Of a stretch of DNA of 43,463 nt, positions 24,758 through 31,680 are shown piece after piece. A model generated the notes under the pieces. That model worked only from the letters and a program-made list of their open reading frames with translations, did no database searches and was not told where the DNA came from. Made by a program: the position numbers and the translations under genes. Position 1 is the first letter of the stretch, and each line of letters starts with the position of its first letter. The DNA is from a virus, in IMG/VR virus record IMGVR_UViG_3300049203_000053, positions 1 to 43,463 of that record; one strand, written 5' to 3'.

Positions 24758-24852
24758 GGAGCAACCCCCGACCACCACTCAACAGCAGCACCAGCCAGCG
24801 CGGCACCAATCGCAATCGCCACCCACGCACCAGCCCACCAATCGCGGCTCAT
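24754..24852 (-). CDS. Micro membrane protein, 32 aa
   Basis: MSRDWWAGAWVAIAIGAALAG is a single transmembrane helix with an aromatic N-terminus. Both ends overlap the neighbouring genes by 4 bases (ATGA), which strongly supports translation. Function unknown. Confidence 0.68.
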   Translation of the reverse strand: MSRDWWAGAWVAIAIGAALAGAAVEWWSGVAP

Positions 24853-25253
24853 GCCACCACCCGATAGGCCACGATGTCAGCTCCGCAGCCAAGCTGGTAC
24901 CACGCCAGATCCCCGGCCACACAGCCGCCATTGATGCCGCCACGAAGCCTCACCTGCACGCTGACGGCGGCATCAACAGGCCGATCCCCGCCCTCCCACT
25001 TGATCCACCCATCTGCATCCGGGAGCGGAGGCCACTTCAGCGGCTTCTGCGGTGTGCGCATCCACTCGGGTGTGTAGTCACCCTGCTCGAATGCGATGAC
25101 CTGGCGAACCGGGGCGAAGTGGCGTTCAGTCCGCTCGCGAACTTCGTCATAGGCCCGGCTCGGCACGCCCAGGCCGAACTTCGGCGAGCGCGCACCAGAC
25201 TCTTTGAGAGACTGCACAAGAGCAGGAAACCCAAGCATGTGATCGCGTGACAT
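24849..25253 (-). CDS. Hypothetical protein, 134 aa
   Basis: A basic, helical N-terminal half is followed by DGWIKWEGGDRPVDAAVSVQVRLRGG and GADIVAYRVV, a beta-rich module frequent in phage proteins (the WxEWxGGxxPVD family). Overlaps the 32-aa gene by 4 bases. Function unknown. Confidence 0.75.
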   Translation of the reverse strand: MSRDHMLGFPALVQSLKESGARSPKFGLGVPSRAYDEVRERTERHFAPVRQVIAFEQGDYTPEWMRTPQKPLKWPPLPDADGWIKWEGGDRPVDAAVSVQVRLRGGINGGCVAGDLAWYQLGCGADIVAYRVVA

Positions 25254-25262
25254 TGATTTCTC

Positions 25263-25481
25263 CTAGAGAGTGAGTGCCGCAAGCTCATCAAAGTCGCCGG
25301 GCACACTGGGATGAAAGTCGTAGTTGGTCTCCCGGAGCGGACGCAGAGCGCGCTGACTGCCGGGAGGGGCTGGATGGGACAGGGCGGACTGCAGGGCGTC
25401 GGCGGCGTCGACGGCATCGACCTCGATGCGCTCGACCCGGACGAATGGCTCGGGCCATGTGATCGTGAGAACAAACCTCAC
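25263..25481 (-). CDS. Hypothetical protein, 72 aa
   Basis: GTG at 25481 overlaps the upstream stop (GTGA) and gives VRFVLTITWPEPFVRVERIEV; preferred over an ATG 42 bases upstream. Acidic C-terminal tail. Unknown function. Confidence 0.6.
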   Translation of the reverse strand: MRFVLTITWPEPFVRVERIEVDAVDAADALQSALSHPAPPGSQRALRPLRETNYDFHPSVPGDFDELAALTL

Positions 25482-25708
25482 TTGCGGCTCGCCTTCTTGG
25501 GTGGCTCCGCAAGGCCTCGCCATCTGGCCGACTGATCGATACTGTCGCTTTGCTGTTCATCGGCGGCGCCATCGACGGACACATCGCTGACGCACCAGTA
25601 GCTCCCATTCCAATAGCTGAATTTGCTCGTCGCATCGGTGGGCACCCGCTCATACACCCCCTCGCGAACCGGCTTCACATTGCCGCGAAACCACGGTGTC
25701 TTCTTCAC
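25478..25708 (-). CDS. Hypothetical protein, 76 aa
   Basis: MKKTPWFRGNVKPVREGVYER, then FSYWNGSYWCVSD and ARWRGLA, is a recurrent small phage protein with a beta-sheet of aromatic residues. Function unknown; overlaps the upstream gene by 4 bases. Confidence 0.78.
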   Translation of the reverse strand: MKKTPWFRGNVKPVREGVYERVPTDATSKFSYWNGSYWCVSDVSVDGAADEQQSDSIDQSARWRGLAEPPKKASRK

Positions 25709-26154
25709 TTCAGCGCCTCCATCGCCTTGTTCTTGACCCGCTGCAGCGCATCAACGAGGTGCGGCGGCAGGTATGAGTCCACGCTGTACGGCCGCTCACG
25801 TCCCGCTACCTCGATCAATACCGAGTCGATAGCGGAGAGCATCTCGGCGACGAGAACCTTGTCGTCGGCGTGCTGATCGCTGCGGCCTTCGGCGTATGCA
25901 TGCTCAAGCGTGTTCATTGCCGCTCGCGCCACAACGCGCCATTTCATGGACACGCTGGTGCTCGTGGCTGCGTAGCACACGAGTTCCACAGCGTCGCCTG
26001 GCGTTGGCGGCGAGCCGTCGAAGAACAGTTGCAGGTTCTCTGGCGTCGTGCCACTCAGCAGAAACGGCACGAACTTGGTCGGATCGAACACAAGTGCGCC
26101 CTCCGCTGCCGGGATGTCGTCCGCACCCTGGTGCGCTTCGTCACGGTGGCTCAT
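25705..26154 (-). CDS. Hypothetical protein, 149 aa
   Basis: Starts MSHRDEAHQGADDIPAAEGA. No domain recognised. The middle has FVPFLLSGTTPENLQLFFDG, the end is helical (PPHLVDALQRVKNKAMEALK). Four-base overlaps on both sides place it in the operon. Confidence 0.7.
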   Translation of the reverse strand: MSHRDEAHQGADDIPAAEGALVFDPTKFVPFLLSGTTPENLQLFFDGSPPTPGDAVELVCYAATSTSVSMKWRVVARAAMNTLEHAYAEGRSDQHADDKVLVAEMLSAIDSVLIEVAGRERPYSVDSYLPPHLVDALQRVKNKAMEALK

Positions 26155-26393
26155 GCAGCCCTCCTCTCTTCGCCCCAGGCTTCGTCTGCGTCATCACGAG
26201 CCCACTGGCGGCGGTCCTCTGCAGTGATCTGCGGCGCATGCTCCAGCTCGTGCTCGAAGTCGGCCAGCGCGTCCTCGCTCAGACCATCGGTGATGAGCTT
26301 CGCAACGTGCTTGTTGCGCCCAGACCAGACGACTACATACTTCCGCGCCGGCGCAATGTTCCGGTGCCACGGCCCAGGCGAATGTGCACTCAT
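26151..26393 (-). CDS. Hypothetical HSPGPW-type protein, 80 aa
   Basis: MSAHSPGPWHRNIAPARKYVV opens like many phage proteins with an HxPGPW motif; a helical acidic/aromatic tail follows (WARDDADEAWGEERRAA). Unknown function. Confidence 0.72.
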   Translation of the reverse strand: MSAHSPGPWHRNIAPARKYVVVWSGRNKHVAKLITDGLSEDALADFEHELEHAPQITAEDRRQWARDDADEAWGEERRAA

Positions 26394-26509
26394 GGCCGCA
26401 CCTCACCTTCAGTAGCCGCATACACCCTGTCGATAGCCCACTTCGCGAGCCTTGCGCCAGCCAGGATGATTCCCACGACCATCGCAGCGGTGACGATGTG
26501 CGCGCTCAT
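26390..26509 (-). CDS. Micro membrane protein, 39 aa
   Basis: MSAHIVTAAMVVGIILAGARLAK is a transmembrane helix; the rest is a short hydrophilic tail. Start and stop overlap neighbours by 4 bases. It shares the MSAH start with the next gene. Function unknown. Confidence 0.66.
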   Translation of the reverse strand: MSAHIVTAAMVVGIILAGARLAKWAIDRVYAATEGEVRP

Positions 26510-26826
26510 GCGGCCTCCGGCGTGTATGTGATGGCGAGCAGCTTCTGGATCTGCCCCTCAAGCTGCGTTGCCTTGGCCTGGGCCTCAGCCAGGATCTGCT
26601 GCTTCTCGGCGCGAAGGCTCTCGACCTTGTTGCCGATTAGGGTGTCGTGATCCGGGATGTCGACCGTGATCGTTGCTTCGCCAACGTAAGTCCATCCCAC
26701 CGACTTCATGTCCCAAGAGCAGAAGCTCAGTGAGCTGACGGCCGCGCCGTGGTTATCGCCAAGCAACGCATCCGGGCTTCCGCTTTCCGACAGCCACGCC
26801 TTCGTCTTGCCGGTGATCGTCTTCAT
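26506..26826 (-). CDS. Hypothetical protein with C-terminal coiled coil, 106 aa
   Basis: [23 protein letters not shown] precedes a beta-rich part (VGEATITVDIPDHDTLIG) and a C-terminal coiled coil (KVESLRAEKQQILAEAQAKATQ). Unknown; such proteins are common in phage early regions. Confidence 0.72.
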   Translation of the reverse strand: MKTITGKTKAWLSESGSPDALLGDNHGAAVSSLSFCSWDMKSVGWTYVGEATITVDIPDHDTLIGNKVESLRAEKQQILAEAQAKATQLEGQIQKLLAITYTPEAA

Positions 26827-26993
26827 GCCAGCGCCTCCAGAACGTCATCCATCGCCGCGGCCTGCTGGGCCGACACCTCGTCATCCAGCCTCGCCGGCTC
26901 AAGCGCTGGAAGCACTGCTAGGACCGGCGCAGGTGTCAGAAGACCAGGGTGATCCGCAAGGAAGTAGGCGATGTCGCTGTAGTCGCCGCTCAT
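26823..26993 (-). CDS. Small hypothetical protein, 56 aa
   Basis: ATG at 26993 overlaps the pentapeptide gene stop, and the stop at 26823 overlaps the next start. The product begins [17 protein letters not shown] and ends MDDVLEALA; acidic and helical. Double overlap supports it. Function unknown. Confidence 0.68.
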   Translation of the reverse strand: MSGDYSDIAYFLADHPGLLTPAPVLAVLPALEPARLDDEVSAQQAAAMDDVLEALA

Positions 26994-27544
26994 GCAGCCT
27001 CCTGCGCGGCTTGCTCAACAGATGGCGTATCGAACGAGCGCCCGGCAGAGCGGGCCAACGACAGCAATGCATCCTTGTGGTCGCGCCAGAACTGCAGGGC
27101 GGTCCGGCCGTCCATCGCGACGATGCGCGCGTCATCGAATGCGGCCCACTCGGCAAGCGAGTGCAACTCACATCCGATCTGCATGTGCGCATCGAGGATC
27201 GTCACCACGTAGTGCAATCCATAGAGTTGGATCGGCCGCTTGTTGATGACGATGCCATCGCGCCACGTGGCGCCCGCGAGGTAGGCGTCCGCGAGGTTGG
27301 CGCCCGCGAGGTAGGCGCCCGCGAGGTTGGCGCCCGCGAGGTTGGCGTCCGCGAGGTTGGCGCCCGCGAGGTTGGCGCCCGCGAGGTTGGCGCCCGCGAG
27401 GTAGGCGCCCGCGAGGTTGGCGCGCGCTCCAGTCGCCTTCTCCAGCGCGAACCGAGTACGCAAGCCAGCCTCTATGTCATCAGGCACATCGCACTCAAAC
27501 AGCGCTGCGCCGGTATAGCGGTTGGTGATCTTGTGCAATGCCAT
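26990..27544 (-). CDS. Pentapeptide-repeat protein, 184 aa
   Basis: ATG at 27544 follows GGAG spaced by 6, better than two upstream in-frame ATGs. Residues 42-94 are a run of A(N/Y/D)LAG pentapeptides, which fold as a right-handed square helix. An N-terminal domain with [14 protein letters not shown] and a C-terminal 90-residue domain flank it. The layout is found in phage proteins; some pentapeptide proteins mimic DNA and block gyrase, but with only about 11 repeats the function is open. First gene of the leftward operon. Confidence 0.85.
   Translation of the reverse strand: MALHKITNRYTGAALFECDVPDDIEAGLRTRFALEKATGARANLAGAYLAGANLAGANLAGANLADANLAGANLAGAYLAGANLADAYLAGATWRDGIVINKRPIQLYGLHYVVTILDAHMQIGCELHSLAEWAAFDDARIVAMDGRTALQFWRDHKDALLSLARSAGRSFDTPSVEQAAQEAA
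27271..27420. repeat. Ten tandem 15-bp units encoding the pentapeptides
   Basis: Exactly ten units of gcgYccgcgaggtWg follow one another (27271-27420). They differ at only two positions, C/T and T/A, which change residues between G/D and N/Y. Such near-perfect DNA repetition is more than the protein fold needs, and suggests recent expansion or frequent slippage and recombination. Confidence 0.9.
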
Positions 27545-27593
27545 GCTTTGCTCCATCTGTGACTCCGCGTGTTGTTGCGGTGTCGATGGAGTC

Positions 27594-27622
27594 ATTGGAC
27601 ACCGATGACCTACGCGCGTCAA
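27594..27622 (-). promoter_or_regulatory. Probable leftward early promoter (PL-like)
   Basis: On the minus strand, TTGACG (27622-27617) and TCCAAT (27599-27594) are separated by 17 bases, a good sigma70-type promoter. It points to the pentapeptide gene and the whole leftward operon. The -10 region contains TTGGACA on the plus strand, a motif also present in the rightward operator; GTCAT/ATGAC inverted pairs are nearby (27591-27609 and 27623-27634). Confidence 0.6.
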
Positions 27623-27725
27623 GTCATAAATGACCAATGTTGAGCGTGATGGGTGGTTTTTGTGCGGACTGACGCCCCTCGGCCATGGGATTGCCGCTCA
27701 CGCGCTCGGCATAATTCGCCCGGCC

Positions 27726-27896
27726 ATGAACCCAACAAACGACGAAGTGGGTAGGTGGGCCAGGGAGGCCCATCTCATCATCGGCGAGGGAGACCCGGAC
27801 GAGGGTCTACTCGCATTCGCCCGAGCGGCCTATGCGGCTGGGCGCGAACGAGCGCTAGCGGAGATCGCGGCAGAGCGGGCCGAGGCTGGCGACTGA
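27726..27896 (+). CDS. Small hypothetical protein between repressor and PL, 56 aa
   Basis: MNPTNDEVGRWAREAHLIIG begins a helical acidic protein ending ERALAEIAAERAEAGD. It runs towards the repressor gene and stops 2 bases short of it. I prefer this ATG to one at 27630. The ribosome-binding site is weak. Location next to the repressor may imply expression in the lysogen, like lambda rex genes, but the function is unknown. Confidence 0.55.
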   Translation: MNPTNDEVGRWAREAHLIIGEGDPDEGLLAFARAAYAAGRERALAEIAAERAEAGD

Positions 27897-27898
27897 GC

Positions 27899-28216
27899 CT
27901 AGGACGAGAGTAGTCGCCGCAAGCGAGCGAGGAGTGCGCGCTCCTCCGTGCTGATGGGCGCATCCGGCGGCGTGGCCGGGTCCATGTCTTCCAAGAGCAA
28001 CTGCCAGGGCTTGAGCCCGCAGGCGGCGGCGATCTTGTCCAGGTTATCCAGGGTGACCGCGTGCTCACCTTTGGTGAGTCTGTCTATTAGGCGCACATCC
28101 AGCTCCCGACGAAGCGCCCAGGCCCGAATCGAGGGACGCTCTCCGGGAGCCGTCTCGTGCTCAATCAGTCGCCTGAGGTTCGCCGCAAGGATAGCGCGCA
28201 AGTCTTGAGTGGCCAT
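27899..28216 (-). CDS. CI-like repressor, short XRE-type, 105 aa
   Basis: An HTH of the XRE class is visible: RAWALRRELDVRLIDRLTKGEHAVTLDNLDKIAAACGLKPWQLL. It is divergent from a Cro-like gene, with shared inverted-repeat DNA between, so repressor of the lytic operons is the likely role. It is only 105 aa and lacks the S24 peptidase domain of LexA/CI repressors, so RecA-driven self-cleavage is not expected. A CATATT -10 lies only about 12 bases before the ATG, hinting at a leaderless transcript. Confidence 0.78.
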   Translation of the reverse strand: MATQDLRAILAANLRRLIEHETAPGERPSIRAWALRRELDVRLIDRLTKGEHAVTLDNLDKIAAACGLKPWQLLLEDMDPATPPDAPISTEERALLARLRRLLSS

Positions 28217-28265
28217 TTCGTGAATATGCCCTACTGGACTGGTCGGGTTTGTCTAGCGATGTGGC

Positions 28266-28294
28266 TTGCACGTTGGACAAACGTGACTCACAAT
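28266..28294 (+). promoter_or_regulatory. Rightward early promoter with operator inverted repeat
   Basis: TTGCAC (28266-28271), 17 bases, then CACAAT (28289-28294) form a plausible promoter 6 bases before the Cro-like start codon. The spacer holds a perfect inverted repeat CACGTT-GGACA-AACGTG (28269-28285), ideally placed for repression. A partial copy (TTTGTC) occurs at 28248-28253. The sites likely bind the repressor and/or Cro. Confidence 0.6.
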
Positions 28295-28300
28295 AGAGCC

Positions 28301-28501
28301 ATGGTCACAAGATCCGAGCTTGCCGAGATGCTCAAAGCCGTCCGCGTCGATGACGTGGTGCGCGAATCCGGCGTTTCACAAAAGACGGTGTACAGGCTGC
28401 GGCACGTCAAGCACGCGCCCACGCTCGACACGGTGGAGCGGCTGCTGGGCGCGATTGCGCGAATCAAGTCGCAGTCCAAGCGGGCGCGGAAGTCGCGCTA
28501 G
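28301..28501 (+). CDS. Cro-like HTH regulator, 66 aa
   Basis: MVTRSELAEMLKAVRVDDVVRESGVSQKTVYRLRHVKHAPTL is a compact HTH, followed by a basic tail (KSQSKRARKSR). It is the first gene of the rightward operon, directly behind the operator-bearing promoter and divergent from the repressor, the standard Cro position. Confidence 0.78.
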   Translation: MVTRSELAEMLKAVRVDDVVRESGVSQKTVYRLRHVKHAPTLDTVERLLGAIARIKSQSKRARKSR

Positions 28502-28507
28502 CGCCCC

Positions 28508-28654
28508 ATGCGCTCCATCCTCACCCCCTGCAAGACCGTGCTGTGTGCTGTCGCCTTTGTGGCGTTGCTGCTCATCTGGGCAGTGGTCTACATGGCTGAG
28601 GGAGCGCTGGACAAGCTGCTGGTGTGGATCGTCAACCAGTGGCCGGAGGGCTGA
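28508..28654 (+). CDS. Small membrane protein, 48 aa
   Basis: ATG at 28508, 6 bases after the Cro-like stop. LCAVAFVALLLIWAVVYM is a transmembrane helix; the tail ends VNQWPEG. Early expression suggests a superinfection or membrane-modifying role, but nothing in the sequence shows it. Confidence 0.62.
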   Translation: MRSILTPCKTVLCAVAFVALLLIWAVVYMAEGALDKLLVWIVNQWPEG

Positions 28655-28848
28655 GTGAGCCTCCGCAAAGATCAACGACGAGGCGGCGTGGAAAGCAGAC
28701 ACGCAGTCGAGGGCAAGCGGGGATCGCTCACTGAGCGTGTAACCGTCCTGAGTGGCGAGCAGCGGTCGGCTTCGGCTGATTACAAGGGAACCTGCGCGAT
28801 ACCGATGCACCTGCGGATAGCCGGAGTAGCGCCCGGCCCTCGTCACCA
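28655..28848. other. Interval with no clear gene
   Basis: A GTG-started plus-strand frame is open here and continues to the cII-like gene, but its product is Arg/Ser-rich and lacks the composition of neighbours. A stretch reading INDEAAWKADTQSRASGD in another frame looks protein-like but has no usable start. I see no confident feature. Confidence 0.5.
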
Positions 28849-29034
28849 TCACTCTGACATCTCAAGCGAGAGCACCCACTCTCGGTGCAGAGCATCAATC
28901 GCGCGTCGGAACACTAGCCGAGCGAAAGTCCCCGCCGCCATTTCATCCCCTCCTCCCGGGCGGCGGGATTCAACGTCCCCGGCCGGCGTCACTGTCGGTC
29001 GGGGCGTCTTTTCTTTCTTGCGTTCGTCAGACAT
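28849..29034 (-). CDS. Small antisense gene before cII, 61 aa
   Basis: ATG at 29034 preceded by GGAGATTACCC encodes MSDERKKEKTPRPTVTPAGD and a C-terminal part with AAGTFARLVFRRAIDALHREW. The good ribosome-binding site supports it. It is antisense to the rightward early transcript, in the cro-cII interval. Its leader is a strongly folded region (29053-29142). Function unknown. Confidence 0.55.
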   Translation of the reverse strand: MSDERKKEKTPRPTVTPAGDVESRRPGGGDEMAAGTFARLVFRRAIDALHREWVLSLEMSE

Positions 29035-29052
29035 GGGTAATCTCCGTGTTCG

Positions 29053-29151
29053 ACGCCTCTGTGCTGCATCCAGTCCCAAAGCCCCAACCGAGGGGGCCTC
29101 CAACGTTGGAGGTTGCGGGATTCGGGTGCAGCCCAGAGGCGTTTGGTTTTT
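29053..29151 (+). terminator. Large branched stem-loop with T-tract between cro-like and cII-like genes
   Basis: Nineteen-base arms at 29053-29071 and 29124-29142 pair with one mismatch and one G-U. Inside are TCCC/GGGA, a GCCCC/GGGGC hairpin (29081-29097) and the perfect palindrome CCTCCAACGTTGGAGG (29097-29112). The outer stem is followed by TTTGGTTTTT. This looks like an intrinsic terminator at the place of lambda tR1, but the inner branches suggest a structured RNA. Read on the minus strand it would be the leader of the 61-aa gene. Confidence 0.6.
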
Positions 29152-29187
29152 GAGCACATCGCATGTGTTCACTTTCGTCCTCTTGCG

Positions 29188-29208
29188 ACCGGTGCATCAA
29201 CCGGTGCA
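29188..29208 (+). promoter_or_regulatory. Direct repeat ACCGGTGCA before the cII-like gene
   Basis: ACCGGTGCA occurs at 29188-29196 and 29200-29208, with a 12-base period, close to one helical turn. It may be a binding site for the CII-like protein or a part of its promoter. No clear -35/-10 pair is visible. Confidence 0.35.
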
Positions 29209-29236
29209 CCGATTTCATTTCTCTATGGAGGCCCCC

Positions 29237-29587
29237 ATGGAACAAATTGAGATCCCGATGTACCGCCGAGTAGACGGCCCCTGCATCGTCCCGACACGCC
29301 ACCTTCGCCTAGTGCGCACCTATCGAGAGGTTGTGCGTCTGTGCTGGGTTCTGCGCAAAGCAAAGGGCTTGAGGCCCACCGACTTGGCCCGTGACTTCGG
29401 GTTTACGCGCCAGCACGTGTCCGACTACCTGAACCAGGACGACCTCCCTCATCGGCGGAATTTGCCGCCTGAGGAGATCAAGCTGTTCGAGGACGTGTGC
29501 GGCAACACGGCAATCACGCAATGGCTTGCGACCCGGCAGAGCTTCACGCTGCTTGAGGAGCTGCAGGCCGAAAGGATGGCGGCATGA
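29237..29587 (+). CDS. CII-like HTH regulator, 116 aa
   Basis: ATG at 29237 with GGAGG 5 bases before it. RTYREVVRLCWVLRKAKGLRPTDLARDFGFTRQHVSDYLN is an HTH; the C-terminal part (PPEEIKLFEDVCGNTAITQWLATR) resembles the CII/Phage_CII-like family. The position after a tR1-like terminator and before replication genes is that of lambda cII. The long open frame upstream is not part of it. Confidence 0.7.
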   Translation: MEQIEIPMYRRVDGPCIVPTRHLRLVRTYREVVRLCWVLRKAKGLRPTDLARDFGFTRQHVSDYLNQDDLPHRRNLPPEEIKLFEDVCGNTAITQWLATRQSFTLLEELQAERMAA

Positions 29588-29841
29588 GCTGGACCACCGA
29601 CAGCGCCGAGTGGCTTGCAGAGCAGGTCAAGGCCCATCCCGAGATGACGAAGCCGGAACTGCGCCGCTGGTGCTCGAAGAACTACCCCTACGCCCAGCGC
29701 TCAGGCTGGGCCTACAAGGCGTGGACGAAGGCATTGCGCGCGTACTTCGACCCGCAGGCCGTCCGGCCGGTACGCGCAGGCAAGACCCAGCCATCGGCGG
29801 GCGAGTTGGAGCGTGCTGGCCAGCAGAGGTTGTTCCCATGA
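29584..29841 (+). CDS. Hypothetical protein, 85 aa
   Basis: Starts MSWTTDSAEWLAEQVKAHPEM and overlaps the cII-like stop by 4 bases. A helical basic protein with TKPELRRWCSKNYPYAQRSGW, possibly nucleic-acid binding, ending QQRLFP. Function unknown. Confidence 0.72.
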   Translation: MSWTTDSAEWLAEQVKAHPEMTKPELRRWCSKNYPYAQRSGWAYKAWTKALRAYFDPQAVRPVRAGKTQPSAGELERAGQQRLFP

Positions 29842-30071
29842 CCTTCAAACGCCCCTCCGACTTCCTGCGCAGCAAGGCAACAGGCACCAAGGGCCTGCGC
29901 CAAAAGCTTCGCGCAGCAGAGCGACACATCCGTGATGCCGAGACCATTGGATGGCCAGCACTGGCCGAGAGCTGGCGGCGTGATGCGGACGCCATAAAGC
30001 GGCGCCTTGATGAGCTTGGGGCGGCGCATGCGCTTGCGCGCCGTCGCGTGGCCGAGCTTCAGCGCGCGTAA
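29838..30071 (+). CDS. Hypothetical basic coiled-coil protein, 77 aa
   Basis: ATG at 29838 overlaps the previous stop (ATGA). MTFKRPSDFLRSKATGTKG precedes a helix with LRQKLRAAERHIRDAE and LARRRVAELQRA. Unknown; likely co-translated with its neighbours. Confidence 0.66.
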   Translation: MTFKRPSDFLRSKATGTKGLRQKLRAAERHIRDAETIGWPALAESWRRDADAIKRRLDELGAAHALARRRVAELQRA

Positions 30072-30096
30072 CCCAAACATAACCCACGGGTTTCCA

Positions 30097-30858
30097 GTGA
30101 TCGTAGACCCTGACTTCTTGGACCACTGGCGCACCGGCATGGTGGTCGATGCGCTGGGCGATCCCATGGCGCCCATGTACATCCTGCGCTTGTGGGCCCA
30201 CTGCCAGGAGCGTAAGTCGGACATGTTCACCATGCCGACCCGCGGCCTAAAGGCGCAGTGCAAATTTCCTGGCGATGCGGATGCATTCGAGCAGGCACTG
30301 CGGGAGGCCGGCTTCATCGAGCGCCAGGGCGCAGCGATCCATGTATGCGGCTGGGCAGAGAAGAACGCCTCACTGCTGGCTGCCTGGGAGAACGGAGCCA
30401 AGGGTGGAAGGCCGAAGAAGAAACCCAGTGAAAACCCACAGGTAACCCAAGGCGAACCCAGTGCTAACCCAAATGAAACCCAGACGAAACCGATAAGAGA
30501 AGAGAAGAGTAGAGAAGAGCAGAGGCAACCTTCGGTTGCTATAGCGCGTGGAACGCGCCTCGCCAGCGACTGGCACCCAGGGGAGGCGGGCCTTGCGTTC
30601 GCTGCAAAGCAGGGGCTCGTCAACGGAGTTGCCCAGGCCGAGCTGGAGAAGTTCCGGGACCACTGGGCGGCAAAGCCCGGCAAGGACGGGACGGCGCTCG
30701 ACTGGCAGGCGAAGTGGCGCACATGGTGTCGCAACGCAATCGAGTGGCGCGGTGGGCGCGGTCCCCCAGCAGTTGGCGGCAGCAAGCAGACAGCCCTGGA
30801 GGCCAGAAACCGCGCGGTGATTGACGAGTTCATGCGAGAGACCAATGAGCCCATCTGA
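30097..30858 (+). CDS. Replication initiator-like protein (O-type), 253 aa
   Basis: I chose GTG at 30097 (VIVDPDFLDHWRTG), although the frame is open to 30007. The N-terminal part (LYILRLWAHCQER through LKAQCKFPGDADAFEQAL) looks like a winged helix of phage replication proteins. A linker with NPNETQTKPIREEKSREE is typical of that family, and a C-terminal part (WHPGEAGLAF..KFRDHWAAKPG..WQAKWRTWCRNAIEW) matches the domain that recruits partners. Likely binds the origin; no iteron array was seen within the gene. Confidence 0.75.
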   Translation: MIVDPDFLDHWRTGMVVDALGDPMAPMYILRLWAHCQERKSDMFTMPTRGLKAQCKFPGDADAFEQALREAGFIERQGAAIHVCGWAEKNASLLAAWENGAKGGRPKKKPSENPQVTQGEPSANPNETQTKPIREEKSREEQRQPSVAIARGTRLASDWHPGEAGLAFAAKQGLVNGVAQAELEKFRDHWAAKPGKDGTALDWQAKWRTWCRNAIEWRGGRGPPAVGGSKQTALEARNRAVIDEFMRETNEPI

Positions 30859-31483
30859 CAAAGCCAAGTTCATGGATGTCCTGAGCGGCGTTCACGACTT
30901 CTATGGCCGTGACCTGTCGAAGTTCGCTGTGGCCGTTTGGCTTCAGGCATGCGAAACGTTCGATGTCGAGCAGGTGACCAAGGCTTTGTCGGCTCACCTC
31001 ATGGACGCCGAGCGCGGCCAGTTCATGCCCAAGCCTGCGGACATCGTTCGGCAGCTGCAAGGCACGAACACCGATCGCAGCCTGATCGCATGGGGCAAGG
31101 TCATGGATGCCTGCCAGCGGGTGGGGGCCTACACCTCGGTCTGCTTCGATGACGGGATCATTCACGCGGCAATCGAGGATATGGGCGGGTGGGTGAAGCT
31201 CTGCCGCAGCAACACCGATGAGCTTGGCTACCTGCAAAAGCGGTTCTGCGATGCGTACAAGGCTTATGCAGGCCGCAGCGACGTGACGTTTCCGGCGCTG
31301 CTGGCCGGCGAGCATGACATCGGAAACGCTGCGCGCGGCTACCGCGCCAAGCCGCCGGTACTGATTGGCAATCCAGAGCGTGCAAAGCGGGTGCTTCTGG
31401 CTGGCACCAACGAGCAGAAAACGCAGATCACGCATGTGTCCGCCGGGCTGCTTGGCATGCGGCGAGAGGGGGATGCGGCATGA
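30845..31483 (+). CDS. Replication accessory protein (P-type/DUF6475-like), 212 aa
   Basis: The ATG at 30845 overlaps the O-like gene by 14 bases. The opening KAKFMDVLSGVHDFYGRDLSKFAVAVWLQACETFD is the typical N-terminus of phage proteins that sit after O-like initiators and are thought to load the host helicase. A FMPKPADIVRQLQG motif follows. The role as helicase loader is an inference from position. Confidence 0.72.
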   Translation: MSPSDKAKFMDVLSGVHDFYGRDLSKFAVAVWLQACETFDVEQVTKALSAHLMDAERGQFMPKPADIVRQLQGTNTDRSLIAWGKVMDACQRVGAYTSVCFDDGIIHAAIEDMGGWVKLCRSNTDELGYLQKRFCDAYKAYAGRSDVTFPALLAGEHDIGNAARGYRAKPPVLIGNPERAKRVLLAGTNEQKTQITHVSAGLLGMRREGDAA

Positions 31484-31680
31484 CCCCGGCATGTATGGGT
31501 GGCATGTGTGCCCAGCGCGACCACTGCGCTCGGTATCACCAGCTTGACCGCTGGGGTCGGCCGGCAGAGCGCTTGTGCGAGCGCGGCGGGAACGAGATGT
31601 ACCTGCCGCTCAAGCCGGTGAGGGTGGTTCGGCCCTCAACCGTCGCGCCAGTGGGTCAGCCACCGGCGCGGAGCGAATGA
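31480..31680 (+). CDS. Small Cys-rich protein, 66 aa
   Basis: MTPACMGGMCAQRDHCARYHQ has three Cys and two His that could form a metal site. Start overlaps the previous stop (ATGA). Its C-terminus is encoded by a 19-bp sequence, GCGCCAGTGGGTCAGCCAC, also found at 24597-24615. Function unknown. Confidence 0.7.
   Translation: MTPACMGGMCAQRDHCARYHQLDRWGRPAERLCERGGNEMYLPLKPVRVVRPSTVAPVGQPPARSE

Noticed and set aside
27271-27420. CRISPR array
   Set aside because: The 15-bp units are contiguous, have no spacers and encode pentapeptides in frame.
28655-29236. Upstream extension of the cII-like gene (310-codon frame from GTG 28655)
   Set aside because: The upstream part is compositionally random and crosses a terminator-like element; a good ribosome-binding site precedes the ATG at 29237.
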